Positions 9,322 to 20,126 are shown, counted from the first letter of the stretch. The stretch: 64,000 bases of DNA from Acinetobacter sp. ANC 4470 (GCF_002135335.1 NZ_NEGC01000001.1:248001-312000); one strand, 5' to 3'. Made by a program: numbers and translations. Notes: generated from the letters alone by a model not told the origin.

Positions 9322-9364
9322 CGTCTTCTCGCTTTTTTACAGCCTAAATTTCAGGAGCTTTGGT

Positions 9365-10504
9365 TTGAGCACTCCCGCCATTTTAGCCCTCGCAGATGGA
9401 ACGATCTTTAAAGGTACGTCTATCGGTGCATCGGGTAGTACGACTGGTGAAGTCGTTTTTAATACTGCCATGACTGGCTATCAAGAAATTTTGACTGACC
9501 CAAGTTATGCACAACAACTTGTGACTTTAACTTACCCACATATTGGTAATACAGGTTGCAACGAAGAAGACGCTGAGTCAGGTCGAATTCATAAAGTATG
9601 GGCAAACGGTTTAATTATCCGTGACCTACCTTTATTGCATAGCAATTTCCGTGCTAATCAGTCTTTAGGTGAATACCTAGAGCAACATAATGTTGTTGCG
9701 ATTGCTGATATTGACACACGTAAATTGACACGAATTCTACGTGCGAAAGGTGCGCAAAATGGTTGTATCCTCGCTGGTGAAAATATTACAGAAGCAGAAG
9801 CTTTAGAAAAAGCACGTGCTTTTGGTGGCTTGGATGGTTTAGATCTTGCGAAAGAATGCTGCGACCCAGAAGGTTTTGAATGGACGGAAGGTTCTTGGAC
9901 ACTAGGTCAAGGCTTCTCTCAACCTGAACTTAAATTCCATGTTGTCGCATATGATTACGGTGTCAAAACCAACATCTTACGTATGCTGACAGATCGCGGA
10001 TGCAAACTGACTGTAGTTCCGGCTCAAACGCCTGCAGAAAAAGTTCTCGCATTAAATCCAGACGGTGTGTTCTTATCGAACGGCCCTGGCGATCCAGCTG
10101 CATGTGATTATGCAATTGAAGCGGTAAAAACCATTGTTGAAACCACAGATTTACCCGTATTTGGTATTTGCCTTGGTCACCAAATTCTAGCCCTTGCTTC
10201 TGGCGCTAAAACGGTAAAAATGCCTCACGGTCACCATGGCGCAAACCATCCTGTACAAAATCTTGAAGATGGTACAGTGATGATTACTTCTCAGAACCAT
10301 GGCTTTGCAGTCGATATTGATACATTACCTGCAAACCTAAAAGCGACGCACAAATCATTGTTCGATCAAACCCTTCAAGGTATGCATCGCACTGACAAAC
10401 CAGCGTTTAGCTTCCAAGGTCACCCTGAAGCAAGCCCTGGTCCACATGACTGTGCACCATTATTCGATCATTTCATCGAACTTATCGAAGCATCTAAGAA
10501 GTAA
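9365..10504 (+). CDS. carA: Carbamoyl-phosphate synthase small (glutaminase) subunit
   Basis: CarA hydrolyses glutamine and channels ammonia to CarB for carbamoyl phosphate, the precursor of arginine and pyrimidines. The 379-residue protein has the N-terminal CPSase_sm domain and a class I amidotransferase domain with nucleophile Cys in FGICLGHQ near residue 267 and the His-Glu pair in [11 protein letters not shown]. The start is a TTG at 9365 with AGGAG six bases upstream; no ATG gives the conserved N-terminus. CarB follows after 14 bases. Confidence 0.97.
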   Translation: MSTPAILALADGTIFKGTSIGASGSTTGEVVFNTAMTGYQEILTDPSYAQQLVTLTYPHIGNTGCNEEDAESGRIHKVWANGLIIRDLPLLHSNFRANQSLGEYLEQHNVVAIADIDTRKLTRILRAKGAQNGCILAGENITEAEALEKARAFGGLDGLDLAKECCDPEGFEWTEGSWTLGQGFSQPELKFHVVAYDYGVKTNILRMLTDRGCKLTVVPAQTPAEKVLALNPDGVFLSNGPGDPAACDYAIEAVKTIVETTDLPVFGICLGHQILALASGAKTVKMPHGHHGANHPVQNLEDGTVMITSQNHGFAVDIDTLPANLKATHKSLFDQTLQGMHRTDKPAFSFQGHPEASPGPHDCAPLFDHFIELIEASKK

Positions 10505-10518
10505 TTAAGGAAGCGATC

Positions 10519-13500
10519 ATGGCTAAACGTACAGACATTAAAAGCATCTTAATTATTGGTGCAGGTCCGATTGTGATCGGGCAAGCATGTGAGTTCGATT
10601 ACTCAGGTGCACAAGCATGTAAAGCACTTCGTGAAGAAGGTTATCGCGTTATTTTAGTGAACTCTAACCCAGCCACTATTATGACCGACCCAAGCATGGC
10701 AGATGCTACGTATATCGAACCGATTACTTGGCAGACTGTTGCACAAATTATTGAAAAAGAACGTCCAGATGCTGTCCTCCCAACGATGGGTGGTCAAACA
10801 GCATTGAACTGTGCGCTTGCACTGGATGAGCACGGTATTTTAGCGAAATACAATGTTGAATTGATTGGTGCGAGTAAAGATGCCATTGAAATGGCAGAAG
10901 ACCGTAAATTGTTTGATGATGCGATGCGTCGTATTGGTCTTGAATGCCCACGTGCTGCTGTTGCAAGCAACATGGAAGAAGCATTCGAAATCCAAGCAAA
11001 ATTGGGCTTCCCTTCAATTATTCGTCCATCATTCACCATGGGTGGTTCAGGCGGTGGTATTGCTTACAACCGTGACGAATTCATTGAAATCTGTGAACGT
11101 GGTTTCGACCTATCGCCAACTCACCAACTTTTAATCGATGAATCATTGATTGGTTGGAAAGAATACGAAATGGAAGTTGTTCGTGACAAAAACGACAACT
11201 GTATTATCGTCTGTGCGATTGAAAACTTCGACCCAATGGGTGTGCATACAGGTGACTCAATCACTGTTGCACCTGCACAAACATTAACAGACAAAGAATA
11301 CCAAATCATGCGTAATGCATCAATTGCTGTTCTGCGTGAAATTGGTGTTGAAACAGGTGGTTCGAACGTTCAATTCGGTATTAATCCGATAGATGGTCGT
11401 ATGGTTGTGATCGAGATGAATCCACGTGTATCACGTTCATCTGCGCTTGCATCTAAAGCAACAGGTTTCCCTATTGCACGAATTGCTGCGAAATTGGCTG
11501 TCGGTTACACCCTTGATGAATTGAAAAATGACATCACTGGCGGTGCAACACCTGCGTCATTCGAACCTGCAATTGACTATGTGGTAACCAAAATTCCTCG
11601 TTTTAACTTCGAGAAATTCCCACAAGCTGAAGCAATTCTAACCACACAAATGAAATCTGTGGGTGAAGTGATGGCCATTGGTCGTAACTTCCAAGAATCT
11701 ATGCAAAAAGCGCTTCGTGGTCTTGAAGTTGGCGTTTGTGGTTTTGACGAACAAATTGCTGTTGGTGCAGAAGGCGCGAAAGATAAGATCCTACAAGAAC
11801 TTAAAGTTCCAGGTCCTGAGCGTATTTGGTATATCGCGGATGCCTTCCGTCATGGTTTTACTTTAGACGAAGTTTTTGCTGCAACCAATATCGATAAATG
11901 GTTCCTCATTCAAATTGAAGACATTGTTAAAACTGAAGAACAAGTAAAAACACTTGGTTTTGGTGATTTAAATGCCGACAACGTTCGTGCATTTAAACGC
12001 AAAGGTTTATCGGATCTTCGTATTGCACACTTGATGGGTATTTCACAGAAACAATTCCGTAAACACCGTTGGAACTTAGGCGTAATGCCAGTTTACAAAC
12101 GTGTAGATACCTGTGCTGCTGAGTTCGAATCTGATACAGCGTACATGTATTCAACTTACGATGAAGAATGTGAAGCAAATCCATCGACCAAAGACAAGAT
12201 CATGGTCATTGGTGGCGGTCCTAACCGTATTGGTCAAGGGATTGAGTTCGATTATTGCTGTGTACACGCTGCCCTTGCAATGCGTGAAGACGGTTACGAA
12301 ACCATCATGGTCAACTGTAACCCTGAAACGGTTTCAACTGACTATGATACCTCAGACCGTTTGTACTTCGAACCAATCACTTTGGAAGATGTACTTGAAA
12401 TCGTACGTATTGAGAAGCCTAAAGGCATTATCGTACAGTACGGTGGTCAAACACCTTTAAAATTGGCTCGTGCTTTAGAAGAAGCAGGCGCACCAATTAT
12501 CGGTACATCGCCGGATGCAATTGACCGTGCAGAAGACCGTGAACGTTTCCAGCAAATGATTCAACGTTTACAACTTCGCCAACCCAAAAACAGCATTGTT
12601 AAATCTGCTGAAGAAGGTATGGCTGAAGCGTCTAAAGTGGGTTATCCACTTGTGGTACGCCCTTCATACGTACTTGGTGGTCGTGCGATGGAAATCGTAT
12701 ACAACGATGACGAGCTAAAACGCTATCTTCGTGATGCGGTTCAAGCATCGAACGAAGCACCTGTACTGCTTGACCACTTCTTAGATGATGCAATTGAAGT
12801 TGACGTAGACTGTGTATCTGACGGTAAAGATGTTGTGATTGGCGGTATTATGCAGCATATTGAACAAGCAGGTATTCACTCAGGTGACTCTGCATGTTCG
12901 ATTCCTCCTTACTCTCTTTCAAATGAGATTCAGGACGAAATGCGTCGTCAAACCGTTGCGATGGCAAAAGAGCTTGGTGTCATTGGTTTGATGAACGTTC
13001 AGTTTGCTGTAAAAGGTAATGACGTTTACATCTTAGAAGTGAACCCACGTGCATCACGTACTGTGCCGTTCGTGTCTAAGTGTATTGGCGAATCTTTAGC
13101 AAAAGTTGCTGCACGTTGTATGGCGGGTCAATCTTTAGAATCTCAAGGATTCATGAAAGAGATCATCCCGACTCACTTTGCAGTAAAAGAAGCGGTATTC
13201 CCATTTTCGAAATTCCCTGGCGTTGACCCTGTTCTTGGGCCTGAGATGAAATCTACAGGTGAAGTAATGGGTGTGGGTACTTCATTTGGTGAAGCGTTCT
13301 ATAAAGCTGTGTTAGGCTCAAATGATCGTTTACCAGGTAAACCAACCGAAGGCGAAGTGAAACACGTATTTATCTCGGTTCGTGATTCAGACAAACCTCG
13401 TGTTGTGGGTATTGCGAAACAATTGGTTGATTTTGGTTTCAAAGTCATCGCTACTGGTGGTACTTTTGACATCATCAATGAAGCGGGTATTGCATGTGAA

Positions 13501-13749
13501 CGTGTGAACAAAGTCACAGAAGGTCGTCCTAATATCGTCGACCGCTTGAAAAATGGCGAGATTCACCTCATTATCAACACCACTGAAGGTAAACAAGCGC
13601 AGCAAGATTCATTCTCGATTCGTCGTTCTGCACTTCAAGGTAAAGTGTATTACACCACGACTTTGAATGGTGCTGATGCTGTATGCCAAGCTTTAGCCAT
13701 TAAATTACCAATGGATGTATATCGCTTGCAAGATTTAACAGCAGGTTAA
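10519..13749 (+). CDS. carB: Carbamoyl-phosphate synthase large subunit
   Basis: CarB makes carbamoyl phosphate from ammonia, bicarbonate and two ATP. The 1076-residue protein shows the expected internal duplication: two ATP-grasp halves ([21 protein letters not shown] near residue 10 and the matching [17 protein letters not shown] near 560), an oligomerisation region between them, and a C-terminal MGS-like allosteric domain ([15 protein letters not shown] near 975). Length is normal. It ends at a strong terminator before greA. Confidence 0.98.
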   Translation: MAKRTDIKSILIIGAGPIVIGQACEFDYSGAQACKALREEGYRVILVNSNPATIMTDPSMADATYIEPITWQTVAQIIEKERPDAVLPTMGGQTALNCALALDEHGILAKYNVELIGASKDAIEMAEDRKLFDDAMRRIGLECPRAAVASNMEEAFEIQAKLGFPSIIRPSFTMGGSGGGIAYNRDEFIEICERGFDLSPTHQLLIDESLIGWKEYEMEVVRDKNDNCIIVCAIENFDPMGVHTGDSITVAPAQTLTDKEYQIMRNASIAVLREIGVETGGSNVQFGINPIDGRMVVIEMNPRVSRSSALASKATGFPIARIAAKLAVGYTLDELKNDITGGATPASFEPAIDYVVTKIPRFNFEKFPQAEAILTTQMKSVGEVMAIGRNFQESMQKALRGLEVGVCGFDEQIAVGAEGAKDKILQELKVPGPERIWYIADAFRHGFTLDEVFAATNIDKWFLIQIEDIVKTEEQVKTLGFGDLNADNVRAFKRKGLSDLRIAHLMGISQKQFRKHRWNLGVMPVYKRVDTCAAEFESDTAYMYSTYDEECEANPSTKDKIMVIGGGPNRIGQGIEFDYCCVHAALAMREDGYETIMVNCNPETVSTDYDTSDRLYFEPITLEDVLEIVRIEKPKGIIVQYGGQTPLKLARALEEAGAPIIGTSPDAIDRAEDRERFQQMIQRLQLRQPKNSIVKSAEEGMAEASKVGYPLVVRPSYVLGGRAMEIVYNDDELKRYLRDAVQASNEAPVLLDHFLDDAIEVDVDCVSDGKDVVIGGIMQHIEQAGIHSGDSACSIPPYSLSNEIQDEMRRQTVAMAKELGVIGLMNVQFAVKGNDVYILEVNPRASRTVPFVSKCIGESLAKVAARCMAGQSLESQGFMKEIIPTHFAVKEAVFPFSKFPGVDPVLGPEMKSTGEVMGVGTSFGEAFYKAVLGSNDRLPGKPTEGEVKHVFISVRDSDKPRVVGIAKQLVDFGFKVIATGGTFDIINEAGIACERVNKVTEGRPNIVDRLKNGEIHLIINTTEGKQAQQDSFSIRRSALQGKVYYTTTLNGADAVCQALAIKLPMDVYRLQDLTAG

Positions 13750-13766
13750 TTCATGATCCGATAGGT

Positions 13767-13797
13767 CCCGCCACCTTATCGGTGGCGGGATTTTTTT
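13767..13797 (+). terminator. Terminator after carB
   Basis: CCCGCCACC (13767-13775) pairs perfectly with GGTGGCGGG (13781-13789), followed by A and seven T. It stands between carB and greA. Confidence 0.9.
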
Positions 13798-13844
13798 ATT
13801 TTTAATCTGTATTTTTTAATACATAACAACTGTGAGGGACAACA

Positions 13845-14321
13845 ATGAAACGTTATCCTATGACACCTGAAGGCAAACTTGCCTTAGAGAAAGAATTACT
13901 TCAACTTAAATCGGTTGATCGTCCACGTATTATTGCTGCAATTGCTGAAGCACGTGAACATGGGGATTTGAAAGAAAATGCAGAATACCATGCTGCTCGC
14001 GAGCAACAAGGCTTCTGTGAAGGTCGTATTCAGGATATCGAAGGTAAACTCGGCGCAGTTCAAGAAATTGATATTAAATCACTTGAGCAAAATGGTCGGG
14101 TGGTTTTTGGTGTGACTGTCACCATTGAAAACCTAGATACTGAAGAGAAAAAGACCTATAAAATTGTAGGTGATGACGAAGCAGATTTTAAGATCAATAA
14201 GATCTCTGTGAACTCACCAATTGCTCGTGGTCTTTTGGGTAAAAGCGAAGGCGATGAAGCAAAAATCACAACACCACAAGGTGAAGTGGAATACGAAATT
14301 GTGAAAGTTGAATATCTTTAA
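13845..14321 (+). CDS. greA: Transcription elongation factor GreA
   Basis: GreA stimulates transcript cleavage by backtracked RNA polymerase. The 158-residue protein has an N-terminal coiled coil with the acidic tip ([18 protein letters not shown]) and a C-terminal FKBP-like domain ending [19 protein letters not shown] lies upstream of the ATG. carA-carB-greA linkage is known from pseudomonads. Here only 47 bases separate the carB terminator from greA, and no convincing promoter is seen in them, so greA expression may depend on read-through. Confidence 0.97.
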   Translation: MKRYPMTPEGKLALEKELLQLKSVDRPRIIAAIAEAREHGDLKENAEYHAAREQQGFCEGRIQDIEGKLGAVQEIDIKSLEQNGRVVFGVTVTIENLDTEEKKTYKIVGDDEADFKINKISVNSPIARGLLGKSEGDEAKITTPQGEVEYEIVKVEYL

Positions 14322-14343
14322 TTTTTAAAGATTTATCACTTTC

Positions 14344-14371
14344 AAAATCCCCCTCTTTTGAGGGGATTTTT
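14344..14371 (+). terminator. Terminator of greA
   Basis: An AAATCCCC/CTC arm pairs with GAGGGGATTT around TTTT with one bulged C, and is followed by a T tract. Confidence 0.8.
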
Positions 14372-14421
14372 ATATTTCATTAGACTATAATTTAAGCAAC
14401 AACATACTATGAAAATAAAAA

Positions 14422-14634
14422 ATGGATGAACGCTTAATACAAACTTTTTATTATGCAATCGGTGGAATCTTCTTAGGTGTGATGGTTGCTGTTGCATGGT
14501 CTTTTTATATTGATACCCATACAAGTTCAGTAAACATTATCTTAATCACTGTATTTATTTCAGCACTTTGTGGTTTTCTGTTTCCAAATCTTGTTTCACA
14601 TTGGTTTAAGGCTTTTTGGAGTTTTTTCACCTAA
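14422..14634 (+). CDS. Small two-helix membrane protein (70 aa)
   Basis: The product has two hydrophobic segments, about residues 9-28 (FYYAIGGIFLGVMVAVAWSF) and 37-55, separated by a short DTHTSS turn, and a third weakly hydrophobic C-terminus. It is probably an inner-membrane protein. The ribosome binding site is poor. The frame and hydrophobic design are convincing, but no family is recognised. Confidence 0.55.
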   Translation: MDERLIQTFYYAIGGIFLGVMVAVAWSFYIDTHTSSVNIILITVFISALCGFLFPNLVSHWFKAFWSFFT

Positions 14635-14902
14635 TTCGGAATTACGCTTATCAATCATAATATCTGATCAACCTTTCTCTTTGAGGAGATAGGCAACACT
14701 ACAGCGGAAAAACATTTTTATTCTTTATAAAGAAAGGAGTTTTACGAATCTACCACTTTGAAAAAGTAAGGTTTATTTAAGACATCTCTTTAGCAAAAAA
14801 CATATGATTTAATCCATAAATTAAAATTTTAGCTATTGTGAGTCAATTTGAATTCGCTAAACTCACTCAAGAATAAAAACTTTGAAATGTGGAATAAAAA
14901 AT

Positions 14903-15775
14903 ATGAAAGCTGGACGTTCAAGTAAAACCGCAGAGGCTGCGGCTGCATTGAGGGCAAATCATTATTTACATTCACAAGAACCTGTTTTCTCAGATCCTTA
15001 TGCATTAGAACTCACCAGTTTCGGCTGGCGTAAATTGCTGTCTATTCCTATATTTACCAAAGTAATGAATTCTAATGTCATGAATCACACCTTAGGTTTA
15101 CTAACAGGGCAAGTTGTTGCACGCTCAAGATTTACAGAAGACCTTCTCCTCCAAGCCATTGAAAACAATATTCAACAATATGTTTTAGTGGGTGCCGGTT
15201 TAGATTCTTTTGTTTTACGTTTAGCAGAGAAATATCCTCAGCTTAAAATTTTTGAAGTTGACCATCCAGATACGCAAAAAGCGAAACGCGCTAAACTTAA
15301 AAAATTTGGCACCATCCCTGCCAATGTTGAATTTGTTGCAATTGATTTTGAAAAAGAGCACTTATTTGATGCTTTAGCACGTAGTAGTTACCAACAAAAA
15401 CAAGCTGGATTTTTTTCTTGGTTGGGCACAACACATTATTTAACACCACAAACAACATTAGCGACTTTAGCAAATATTGCTTCTTTTGCTGCACCTTCAA
15501 GCGAAGTTGTAATGGACTATTCCATTGATTATAAAGAATTGAAAGGCTTTGAGAAGTTCGGTAGTTTTGCAGTTTCACAATTTACACGATTATTAAAAGA
15601 ACCTTTAATTGGTGCTTTTGGCTCACAAGGCTTGCATCTGGCAATGGCTAAAATGGGCTATGAAATCGTAGCTGATCTATCGGGTCATGATATTACCGAA
15701 CGCTACTTTAAAAATCGACAAGACCATATTCGCCATACTGTTGCAACGCATATGTTGCACCTGCGTATTATGTAG
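14903..15775 (+). CDS. Class I SAM-dependent methyltransferase (Ppm/LCMT-like)
   Basis: A 290-residue member of the PPM1/TcmP-type O-methyltransferase family: RSSKTAEAAAALRANHYL near the start, VLVGAGLDSFVLRL (SAM motif I) near residue 90, FEVDHPDTQKAKRAKL after it, and FSWLGTTHYL with the downstream VVMDYSIDY. These enzymes methylate carboxyl groups of proteins or small acids; the substrate here is unknown. ATG 14903 is preferred over a TTG at 14882 because GGA precedes it at suitable distance. It is monocistronic. Confidence 0.8.
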   Translation: MKAGRSSKTAEAAAALRANHYLHSQEPVFSDPYALELTSFGWRKLLSIPIFTKVMNSNVMNHTLGLLTGQVVARSRFTEDLLLQAIENNIQQYVLVGAGLDSFVLRLAEKYPQLKIFEVDHPDTQKAKRAKLKKFGTIPANVEFVAIDFEKEHLFDALARSSYQQKQAGFFSWLGTTHYLTPQTTLATLANIASFAAPSSEVVMDYSIDYKELKGFEKFGSFAVSQFTRLLKEPLIGAFGSQGLHLAMAKMGYEIVADLSGHDITERYFKNRQDHIRHTVATHMLHLRIM

Positions 15776-15842
15776 ACTTTTAACAGCCTGAGCGGGCTAT
15801 TTCGTATAGAATACACCCTACCCCTATTTGCTGTATTTAAAT

Positions 15843-16466
15843 ATGTCTGATGCCATTAATTCCCCTGTTAAACATTGGTGTGAATTCGAATTTATCTCTA
15901 AAACAGTAAAAAATCCGAATATTCACATTAAGGGAAATTATAGTTATTACTCTGCATATTGGGATCAAGGATTTGAGCGCTGTGTGGTGCGTTATCTGCA
16001 TGATAAACCTGCTACTGTGGAAAAACCGATAGATCAGCTACATATCGGCAACTTTGTCTGTTTTGGCGCTGAATGCGTGATTATGATGGGCGGCAACCAA
16101 TTGCATCGTACTGACTGGATTTCAGCCTTTCCGTTCGATACCCGTAGTTTTGTCCCTGCTGGCGATACGATTATTGGCGATGGTTGCTGGATTGGTAGTC
16201 GCGTCATGATTATGCAAGGAGTAAAGCTAGGTGAAGGTGCTATCGTTGCAACAGGTGCTGTGGTGACTAAAGATGTGCCATCTTACGCTGTAGTGGGCGG
16301 CGTACCTGCAAAAATTATTAAATATCGTTTTCCAACCGAGAAAATAGAAAAACTACTTTCTCTTAAGCTTTATGACTTAGATGAAAAGCAGTTTTTAAAA
16401 ATGCGTGAACAGTTGCAGACGGATGATGTGGATGCTTTGATTAACTTCTTAAACCTAGATAAATAA
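15843..16466 (+). CDS. CatB/Vat-like xenobiotic O-acetyltransferase
   Basis: A 207-residue left-handed beta-helix acetyltransferase. Hexapeptide-type repeats run from [17 protein letters not shown] near residue 68 to [11 protein letters not shown], and His88 in NQLHRTDW matches the catalytic histidine of the XAT family. Known relatives acetylate chloramphenicol (CatB) or streptogramins (Vat), but chromosomal Acinetobacter copies are usually uncharacterised, so resistance should not be assumed. ATG at 15843 is favoured over an upstream TTG (15828). Its end overlaps the convergent KAP gene by 12 bases. Confidence 0.8.
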   Translation: MSDAINSPVKHWCEFEFISKTVKNPNIHIKGNYSYYSAYWDQGFERCVVRYLHDKPATVEKPIDQLHIGNFVCFGAECVIMMGGNQLHRTDWISAFPFDTRSFVPAGDTIIGDGCWIGSRVMIMQGVKLGEGAIVATGAVVTKDVPSYAVVGGVPAKIIKYRFPTEKIEKLLSLKLYDLDEKQFLKMREQLQTDDVDALINFLNLDK

Positions 16467-17864
16467 ATACTTTTTCCAATTTTCAATGAGATTACCTTCA
16501 TAAGGATTCTCAAATAAATCCTTTGAAAGCCAATCTATCATTTTAAAATACGCCTTCTCATTTTTTTCTAAAAGCATGTCAATATTTAATAAAAGTTCAG
16601 AATTTAAAGTTGAATTAAAAACCAACTTACTTAAACCATCTCCTTGTAATTTTTTTAATTCTTCTTCAGGCATACTTGATTCAATTCCAACAATACGATC
16701 CAACAAACAATATTCTGTAAGACCAATCAAATCAGATCTCACATATTCTAAAAAATCTTCAGTTTTATTAAACCTATTTAAAACATCAATATCAAAAAGT
16801 AGGTAGACTAAAAATTCATTTTTCAAATTATTCTCAACCTGAAAAAGCGAAACTTTATTTACGATTTTTAATAAAGCTCTCATGTTAATTTTTTTGTATA
16901 AATATAATACTGAAATTAATCCAATCACTCCCTTGTTACTACTATTACGTACAAAGCCAATTTGACTCAAATATTCTTCAATAATTTCATAAATTTCTTC
17001 ATATGGAAGTAAACTCTTTTTCTTAAGAGATACCTCAAAATCAACAAACTTATCCAAATACTCTTCACCTAAAGCCTCATCATAGCCATAGTTGTGACAG
17101 ATCACCTTAGAGAATTGGGCTTTATCCATCACTAAAACAAAAACAATATTTTTAATATCAAAAAAGTGCTTAATCCGTTCAATCAAACGAATCGCAAAGT
17201 CAGGGCGACAACGGTCTAATTCATCAATAATAAATACTAAGGGCTTATCTAGTTTCACAACAGTTTCAGCTAAATGTTTTTTGAATTCGGATAAAGTTTT
17301 CTTTTCTGCTTCATGACCAACTATTTTTTCTTGAATACTTTCCTTTATACGATCACTAGCTTCATCTGATAATTTATCTATTTCATCTTTAGCATTTTCA
17401 TAACCCTGCTGTAAAACGCTATTAAAAAATCCAGCACCAATCAAATGCAATCCTAGAGTTAAAGCTATTTTTGGTAAAGATGGCAATAATGCACTTCCAA
17501 CTGATGCTGATAAATCAATTAGTTTTTCAACTTTCCCTTTAGTCTTTTTATCTTTACTTAGAATATTGGTAATTTCAGAGGTCACAACTAAAAATGGATC
17601 ATCTAAATAATCATTTGCAAAAGCATCTAAATAAATCACATTATGCTTTTCATCTTCTAAATGCTTTTGCCAATGCCGAACAAACCACGTTTTACCCTCG
17701 CCCCAACGCGCATCTAATGCCAACACCGCACCACAATTTAAACGGTCAACATAATGGGTGAGCTGCTCACCCAAACGCTTTCGATCCCAAAGATCATCCT
17801 TCCACGCTTCTTCAATATTTTCAAAATTGTCCCGTTGCCAATTTAATTGATTTTGTTCAGTCAT
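16455..17864 (-). CDS. KAP-family P-loop NTPase
   Basis: A 469-residue protein with the KAP signature: P-loop WGEGKTW at residues 54-60 and Walker B followed by the family motif ([25 protein letters not shown]) near 212-236. A mostly hydrophobic insert with glycine ([24 protein letters not shown]) near residue 130-155 may contact the membrane. KAP NTPases are sporadically distributed and some, such as plasmid PifA, exclude phages. The C-terminal half is AT-rich and matches no family I know. It lies alone between an acetyltransferase and UspA, a probable acquired gene; no toxin or partner is adjacent. Confidence 0.85.
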   Translation of the reverse strand: MTEQNQLNWQRDNFENIEEAWKDDLWDRKRLGEQLTHYVDRLNCGAVLALDARWGEGKTWFVRHWQKHLEDEKHNVIYLDAFANDYLDDPFLVVTSEITNILSKDKKTKGKVEKLIDLSASVGSALLPSLPKIALTLGLHLIGAGFFNSVLQQGYENAKDEIDKLSDEASDRIKESIQEKIVGHEAEKKTLSEFKKHLAETVVKLDKPLVFIIDELDRCRPDFAIRLIERIKHFFDIKNIVFVLVMDKAQFSKVICHNYGYDEALGEEYLDKFVDFEVSLKKKSLLPYEEIYEIIEEYLSQIGFVRNSSNKGVIGLISVLYLYKKINMRALLKIVNKVSLFQVENNLKNEFLVYLLFDIDVLNRFNKTEDFLEYVRSDLIGLTEYCLLDRIVGIESSMPEEELKKLQGDGLSKLVFNSTLNSELLLNIDMLLEKNEKAYFKMIDWLSKDLFENPYEGNLIENWKKYLFI

Positions 17865-18177
17865 TTCTATTTCATTATTAGTAAGTTACTACACTTATGA
17901 TATGACATTTTTCAAAGGCATATTTCATCTACTTTCAAATAAAAAATCTGCTTACAATTTCATCAGACTTTAGTTTTAAAGCCTTTATATTTCAAACCAA
18001 TACATGTTAGATTAAATTAGAAATAATACTTTATGGTGGTGAATCATCCTCATGAAATTGCTAAGTTTTATTTTAGAAAAGATGTAGTTAGAATCAAAAT
18101 GTAAGCTGTTTTAATAAACAATAATTTATAGTTCTATAACGTAGCTGTTTTAGTAACGATTATAAGGAGAAATTCAC
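17865..18177. promoter_or_regulatory. Upstream region of KAP NTPase and uspA
   Basis: This 313-base divergent gap is AT-rich and contains no gene. The only structure seen is a direct repeat AGCTGTTTTA at 18104-18113 and 18143-18152, close to uspA. Confidence 0.4.
18104..18152 (+). repeat. Direct repeat upstream of uspA
   Basis: AGCTGTTTTA occurs twice with a 39-base period (18104 and 18143), and the matching extends on both sides (GTA-GCTGTTTTA-TAA). It could be an operator pair for uspA. Confidence 0.4.
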
Positions 18178-18621
18178 ATGGCTTATCATAATATTTTAGT
18201 CCCAGTTGACGGTTCAGAAACATCATATGCAGCCGTCGAAAAAGCGGTTGAATTTGCTAAAGCATTTGGCAGTAAAATTACAGTGATTCAGACTCTAGTA
18301 CTCGATCCATATATTGCAGCGGAATATATTTCTGCAAGTCAAACCAATGATTTAATCGAACGGGCTCGTACCTCAATTGAAGAATCGCTTGCTGCAGCCA
18401 AAGCAAAATTTAATGAACAAGGCATTGAAGTAGAAACTAAACTACTTGAAGGACAAGTGATTCATCGTGAAATCATCAGAGCAGCAGAAGAAATACATGC
18501 TGACCTGATTATCATTGGCTCACATGGTCGTACAGGTTTCAAAAAGCTATTCCTTGGCAGCGTTGCACAAAGCTTATTAGGAGAATCTCATATTCCTGTC
18601 CTGATTGTTCGTCAACCATAA
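18178..18621 (+). CDS. Universal stress protein, UspA family
   Basis: A 147-residue single-domain Usp with the NILVPVDGSETS N-terminus and the ATP-binding signature GSHGRTGFKKLFLGSVAQ near residue 118-135, so it belongs to the nucleotide-binding class. These cytoplasmic dimers rise under starvation and stress. The ATG has AAGGAGA seven bases upstream. A hairpin (18632-18659) follows the gene but lacks a U tract. Confidence 0.92.
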   Translation: MAYHNILVPVDGSETSYAAVEKAVEFAKAFGSKITVIQTLVLDPYIAAEYISASQTNDLIERARTSIEESLAAAKAKFNEQGIEVETKLLEGQVIHREIIRAAEEIHADLIIIGSHGRTGFKKLFLGSVAQSLLGESHIPVLIVRQP

Positions 18622-18631
18622 TCCTTTTCTC

Positions 18632-18659
18632 TTTCCCATCTTTTTCTAAAGATGGGAAA
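18632..18659 (+). other. Hairpin after uspA
   Basis: TTTCCCATCTTT (18632-18643) pairs perfectly with AAAGATGGGAAA (18648-18659). No T tract follows on either strand, so it may protect an mRNA end rather than terminate. Confidence 0.5.
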
Positions 18660-18689
18660 CCCCTTACTTTATTCAATTCAGTCATTATT

Positions 18690-19028
18690 TTATAAACCAT
18701 TTATCCATTGATATTGTTTTAAATTAATCTTATCTGCAATAACCATCACGCCTTCTTCTAACAATTTCAAACGTTGAATATTATCACCATGATCATCTAA
18801 TTTACTTAGGCTAATTTTCCCTTGTGAATTAATGACTCTATGCCAAGGAATTTCAGTCGCTTGATCCATATGTTTTAAAACATAACCGACTAAACGTGCA
18901 TGTTTAGGCAAACCCGCCAGCTTTGCAATTTGTCCGTATGAAGCCACTTTTCCATAAGGAATTAAAGCAACCACTTGTAGTATTTGACGTGCTAACTCAT
19001 CACTGGAGTTACTAGAATGTTGTGGCAT
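18690..19028 (-). CDS. Alkyltransferase-like protein (ATL)
   Basis: The 112-residue protein matches the DNA-binding domain of O6-alkylguanine transferases (QVVALIPYGKVASYGQIAKLAGLPKHARLVG) but the active-site Pro-Cys-His-Arg motif reads PWHRV. Replacement of the acceptor cysteine by tryptophan is the hallmark of ATL proteins, which flip out and flag O6-alkylguanine for nucleotide excision repair instead of dealkylating it. Length agrees with E. coli YbaZ/ATL. It is a single gene. Confidence 0.88.
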   Translation of the reverse strand: MPQHSSNSSDELARQILQVVALIPYGKVASYGQIAKLAGLPKHARLVGYVLKHMDQATEIPWHRVINSQGKISLSKLDDHGDNIQRLKLLEEGVMVIADKINLKQYQWINGL

Positions 19029-19135
19029 ATATTGTCCTTAAATCATCTAATTTGACCTTTCAAGCAAATGATTTTATTTATAAACTCTTCTAGTCTAGAG
19101 CAACATCCAATATAAAAACAATTAGGCCGCAACTC

Positions 19136-20098
19136 ATGAAAAGGACTTTTTCAACACTCTGTCTATCATTGGCAATATCCTGTGGTAGCGTGGCTTTAGG
19201 TATGTTACCTAGCACAAGTTTTGCAGCGGCAATTAACTTCCAACAAATATTACAACAAGAACGTGCTTGGGCAGGCTTACAAAGCAAACAACTTAAAGTT
19301 AAAAATGTAATGTGGTCATATAGCGAAGGCGGATCATCAGCCAAACCTACTGTATTATTGATTCATGGCTTAGCTGGATCTCGCAATAACTGGAACCGTG
19401 TGGCGCGCTATTTGACTCCTTATTATCATGTGATTATTCCTGATTTACCTGCTCATGGCGACACTCAAGTCACAGAAGACTTTGATCTGACCATTCCAAA
19501 TTTAACTGAAAAAATCCGCCGATTTGTCGAGGCAGGCAAGTTTGAAAATCAGCTCCATATTGCTGGACATTCAATGGGCGGCGCGATTGCCCTACTCTAC
19601 ACAGCCCAATACCCTCTGGATACTCAATCGCTTCTTTTAGTGGATAGCGCGGGAATTTATAAAACTGCCAATACAGCTTATTTAAAAGACCCGACATTAT
19701 TAAAAGATTTGATGGTTTCTAAATCTGGAGATTTTGACAAACTCATGCGCTTAACAACTGAAAGCCCGCCCTTTATTCCAAATGAAATAAAAGTCGAACA
19801 AGAAAAAATGATGATCGCACAATCAAAAAATACACAAAAAATGATCAATCAATTGGTGTTAATGTCCAAAACCCATACACCTGATTCCTTCGCACTTGCT
19901 GCACGTACTATTGATGTTCCAACACTTATTATTTGGGGGAAACAAGATAAAATCATCAATGTCGAAGTAGCACAAGAACTCAAGTCTTTATTGAAAAAAG
20001 CAGAAACACCAATTGTATTAGACGGAGTTGGTCATATGCCTATATTGGAAGCTGAGCAATTGATGGTGAAGCCCTATTTAGAATTCTTAAAAAAATAA
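19136..20098 (+). CDS. Exported alpha/beta hydrolase (lipase/esterase type)
   Basis: A 320-residue protein with a signal peptide (cleavage near TSFAAA). The hydrolase fold shows oxyanion motif LLIHGLAGS near residue 75, nucleophile elbow GHSMGG near 144-149, the acid in WGKQDKI near 265 and catalytic His in GVGHMP near 299. The substrate is probably a small ester or lipid outside the cytoplasm. It is a clear paralogue of the gene at 45410-46438, with many long identical blocks. It ends at a strong bidirectional terminator. Confidence 0.85.
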   Translation: MKRTFSTLCLSLAISCGSVALGMLPSTSFAAAINFQQILQQERAWAGLQSKQLKVKNVMWSYSEGGSSAKPTVLLIHGLAGSRNNWNRVARYLTPYYHVIIPDLPAHGDTQVTEDFDLTIPNLTEKIRRFVEAGKFENQLHIAGHSMGGAIALLYTAQYPLDTQSLLLVDSAGIYKTANTAYLKDPTLLKDLMVSKSGDFDKLMRLTTESPPFIPNEIKVEQEKMMIAQSKNTQKMINQLVLMSKTHTPDSFALAARTIDVPTLIIWGKQDKIINVEVAQELKSLLKKAETPIVLDGVGHMPILEAEQLMVKPYLEFLKK

Positions 20099-20126
20099 AG
20101 ATGATTTGATCATTCAATTTTTCTCT

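Larger units (their letters stand above)
9061..9364 (+). promoter_or_regulatory. carAB control region
   Basis: This 304-base gap holds the start region of the coiled-coil gene on the minus strand and the carA promoter and leader on the plus strand, both annotated separately. Nothing else is recognised. Confidence 0.6.

Noticed and set aside
15843..16466. Acquired chloramphenicol/streptogramin resistance gene
   Set aside because: Family membership is clear, but there is no mobile context and chromosomal relatives often lack resistance activity.
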